Below, in pieces: positions 5,528-6,177 of a stretch of 6,177 nt of DNA. Both the position numbers and the translations under genes were made by a program. The notes under the pieces are model-generated. The model made no database searches. It saw nothing but the letters and a program-made list of their open reading frames with translations, and was not told where the DNA came from. This stretch comes from JBKJVQ01 sp046717125. Lineage in GTDB: Bacteria > Pseudomonadota > Alphaproteobacteria > Rhizobiales > Methyloligellaceae. Location of the stretch: assembly GCA_046717125.1 (NCBI GenBank), contig JBKJVQ010000123.1, positions 1 through 6,177 of the forward strand. The letters run 5' to 3'. Each line of letters begins with the position of its first letter. Positions within the stretch are counted from its first letter, which is position 1.

Positions 5528-6052
5528 ATGCGTCTTATCCCAACTCTCGCCCTGTTTCTGGCAATGAGCGTTCCGGCCGCGTCGAATCCGTTCGGGATCG
5601 ATTACATCCCGGATTTTCGCGCCAAGCCGGAAGATTATCTCAAGGAAGCTGGGCCGCAGGCCAAGCTGATCGCGCATGGCAGTTACAAGATCGAGGGCGT
5701 TCCGGTGAACTGCGGCACGCGGCCGACCATCACCGACCCCAACTTCTCGAGCTGGGGCGGGGCGCTGCCGGGCTTTCTCATCATGAACCCGAAAAAGACT
5801 GCGGGGCTCTCCAAGCAGGTCAAGCTCTACATCTACGCGCATGAATGCGGACATCAGTTTATCGGCGCGGACGAGGTAGGGGCGGACTGCTTCTCAATAC
5901 GGCGCGGCGTGCGCTGGGGCTGGCTCGACCGCACCGGGCTCGAACAGGTTTGCGCGTTCATCTCGGATTTGAAGGGCGACCGCGTCCATCCGCCGGGCCC
6001 CAAGCGCTGCGACCTGATGCGCGCCTGCTACGCCAAACATGGCGGGCGGTGA
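5528..6052 (+). CDS. Secreted HECGH metallopeptidase-like protein, paralogue B
   Basis: A 174-residue exported protein homologous to its upstream neighbour. Residues 1-19 form a short Sec signal peptide (MRLIPTLALFLAMSVPAAS) with likely cleavage before N20. The motif H105-E-C-G-H109 is followed by E116 and D120-C121 with exactly the spacing of paralogue A. The cysteines at 62, 107, 121, 142, 161 and 167 match A's six. Over the 65 residues from the first motif histidine, 25 are identical to A by my hand count without gaps. The mature N-terminus (about 20-45, with IDYIPDFRAKPEDYLKEAG) has no counterpart in A. The gene begins 17 bp after the A stop; AGGAA at 5509-5513 is 14 bases from the ATG and GGAA abuts it, so the ribosome site is poor and coupling to A is likely. 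Peptidase activity is inferred from the motif only. Confidence 0.83.
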   Translation: MRLIPTLALFLAMSVPAASNPFGIDYIPDFRAKPEDYLKEAGPQAKLIAHGSYKIEGVPVNCGTRPTITDPNFSSWGGALPGFLIMNPKKTAGLSKQVKLYIYAHECGHQFIGADEVGADCFSIRRGVRWGWLDRTGLEQVCAFISDLKGDRVHPPGPKRCDLMRACYAKHGGR

Positions 6053-6177
6053 CGGTTATCCGTTTCTCGTGGAAGTCGAGCTGCGCGACTTGGACGTTAC
6101 AGTCAATTCGACTTGCGGCCCTGCGGACTTGACGACGGACCCATGCGCGCGCAGATAGCGCCGATGCAGCCCTTCAC
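6053..6177. other. 3' flank with a weak dyad; no supported gene
   Basis: The last 125 bases hold a 7-bp inverted repeat, AAGTCGA (6073-6079) and TCGACTT (6108-6114). A nested GACT/AGTC pair lies at 6087-6090 and 6101-6104. The hexamer GACTTG occurs three times (6087, 6110, 6126). This could be a weak factor-independent or processing hairpin after paralogue B, but there is no T-run. A plus-strand frame from ATG 6039 (39 codons) and a minus-strand frame running off the window edge and ending at 6056 are both open; neither shows a recognisable protein. Confidence 0.3.

Noticed and set aside
6039..6158. 39-codon plus-strand ORF overlapping the end of paralogue B
   Set aside because: No ribosome site or recognisable sequence, and an equally open frame exists on the other strand, so coding cannot be supported.

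Overview
The window reads as a piece of a GC-rich alphaproteobacterial chromosome, most likely of the order Hyphomicrobiales (Rhizobiales). This rests on the G/C-rich third codon positions, on gene families usual in that order (a ModE-type regulator without a Mop domain beside mod genes, a small metzincin-like PF06262 protein), and on two intergenic palindromic elements that resemble dispersed repeats I remember from rhizobial genomes. It is family-level reasoning, not a species call.

Region 1 (1-1845) is the end of a molybdate uptake locus. It holds the 3' part of modB (permease), then modC (ATPase) overlapping it by 4 bp as GTGA. A short ModE-like DNA-binding protein lies on the opposite strand, convergent with modC and only 10 bp away. 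ModB and ModC would form the inner-membrane importer with a ModA binding protein expected upstream of the window. The ModE-like protein is the obvious candidate regulator, but it has no molybdate-sensing Mop domain.

Region 2 (1846-3680) holds two membrane-protein genes on the plus strand. The first is a six-helix HdeD/DUF308 protein, divergent from the modE-like gene across an 86-bp gap containing a dyad. The second is a CorA-type divalent metal transporter with the GMN motif. Each is followed by an intergenic palindromic element that may act as a terminator and may belong to a dispersed repeat family.

Region 3 (3681-6052) looks like a four-gene plus-strand operon. An SDR oxidoreductase is joined by a TGATG overlap to a small cytoplasmic zincin (HExxHxxGxxD). 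Two closely spaced genes for small secreted proteins follow. These two are tandem paralogues sharing HECGH-x6-E-x3-D-C and six cysteines at nearly the same spacing. Three successive HExxH proteins, two of them an exported disulfide-type pair that I cannot assign to a named family, form the most interesting part of the window.

The last 125 bp (6053-6177) contain a weak dyad and no gene I can support. No tRNA, rRNA, CRISPR array, transposase or integrase was seen.
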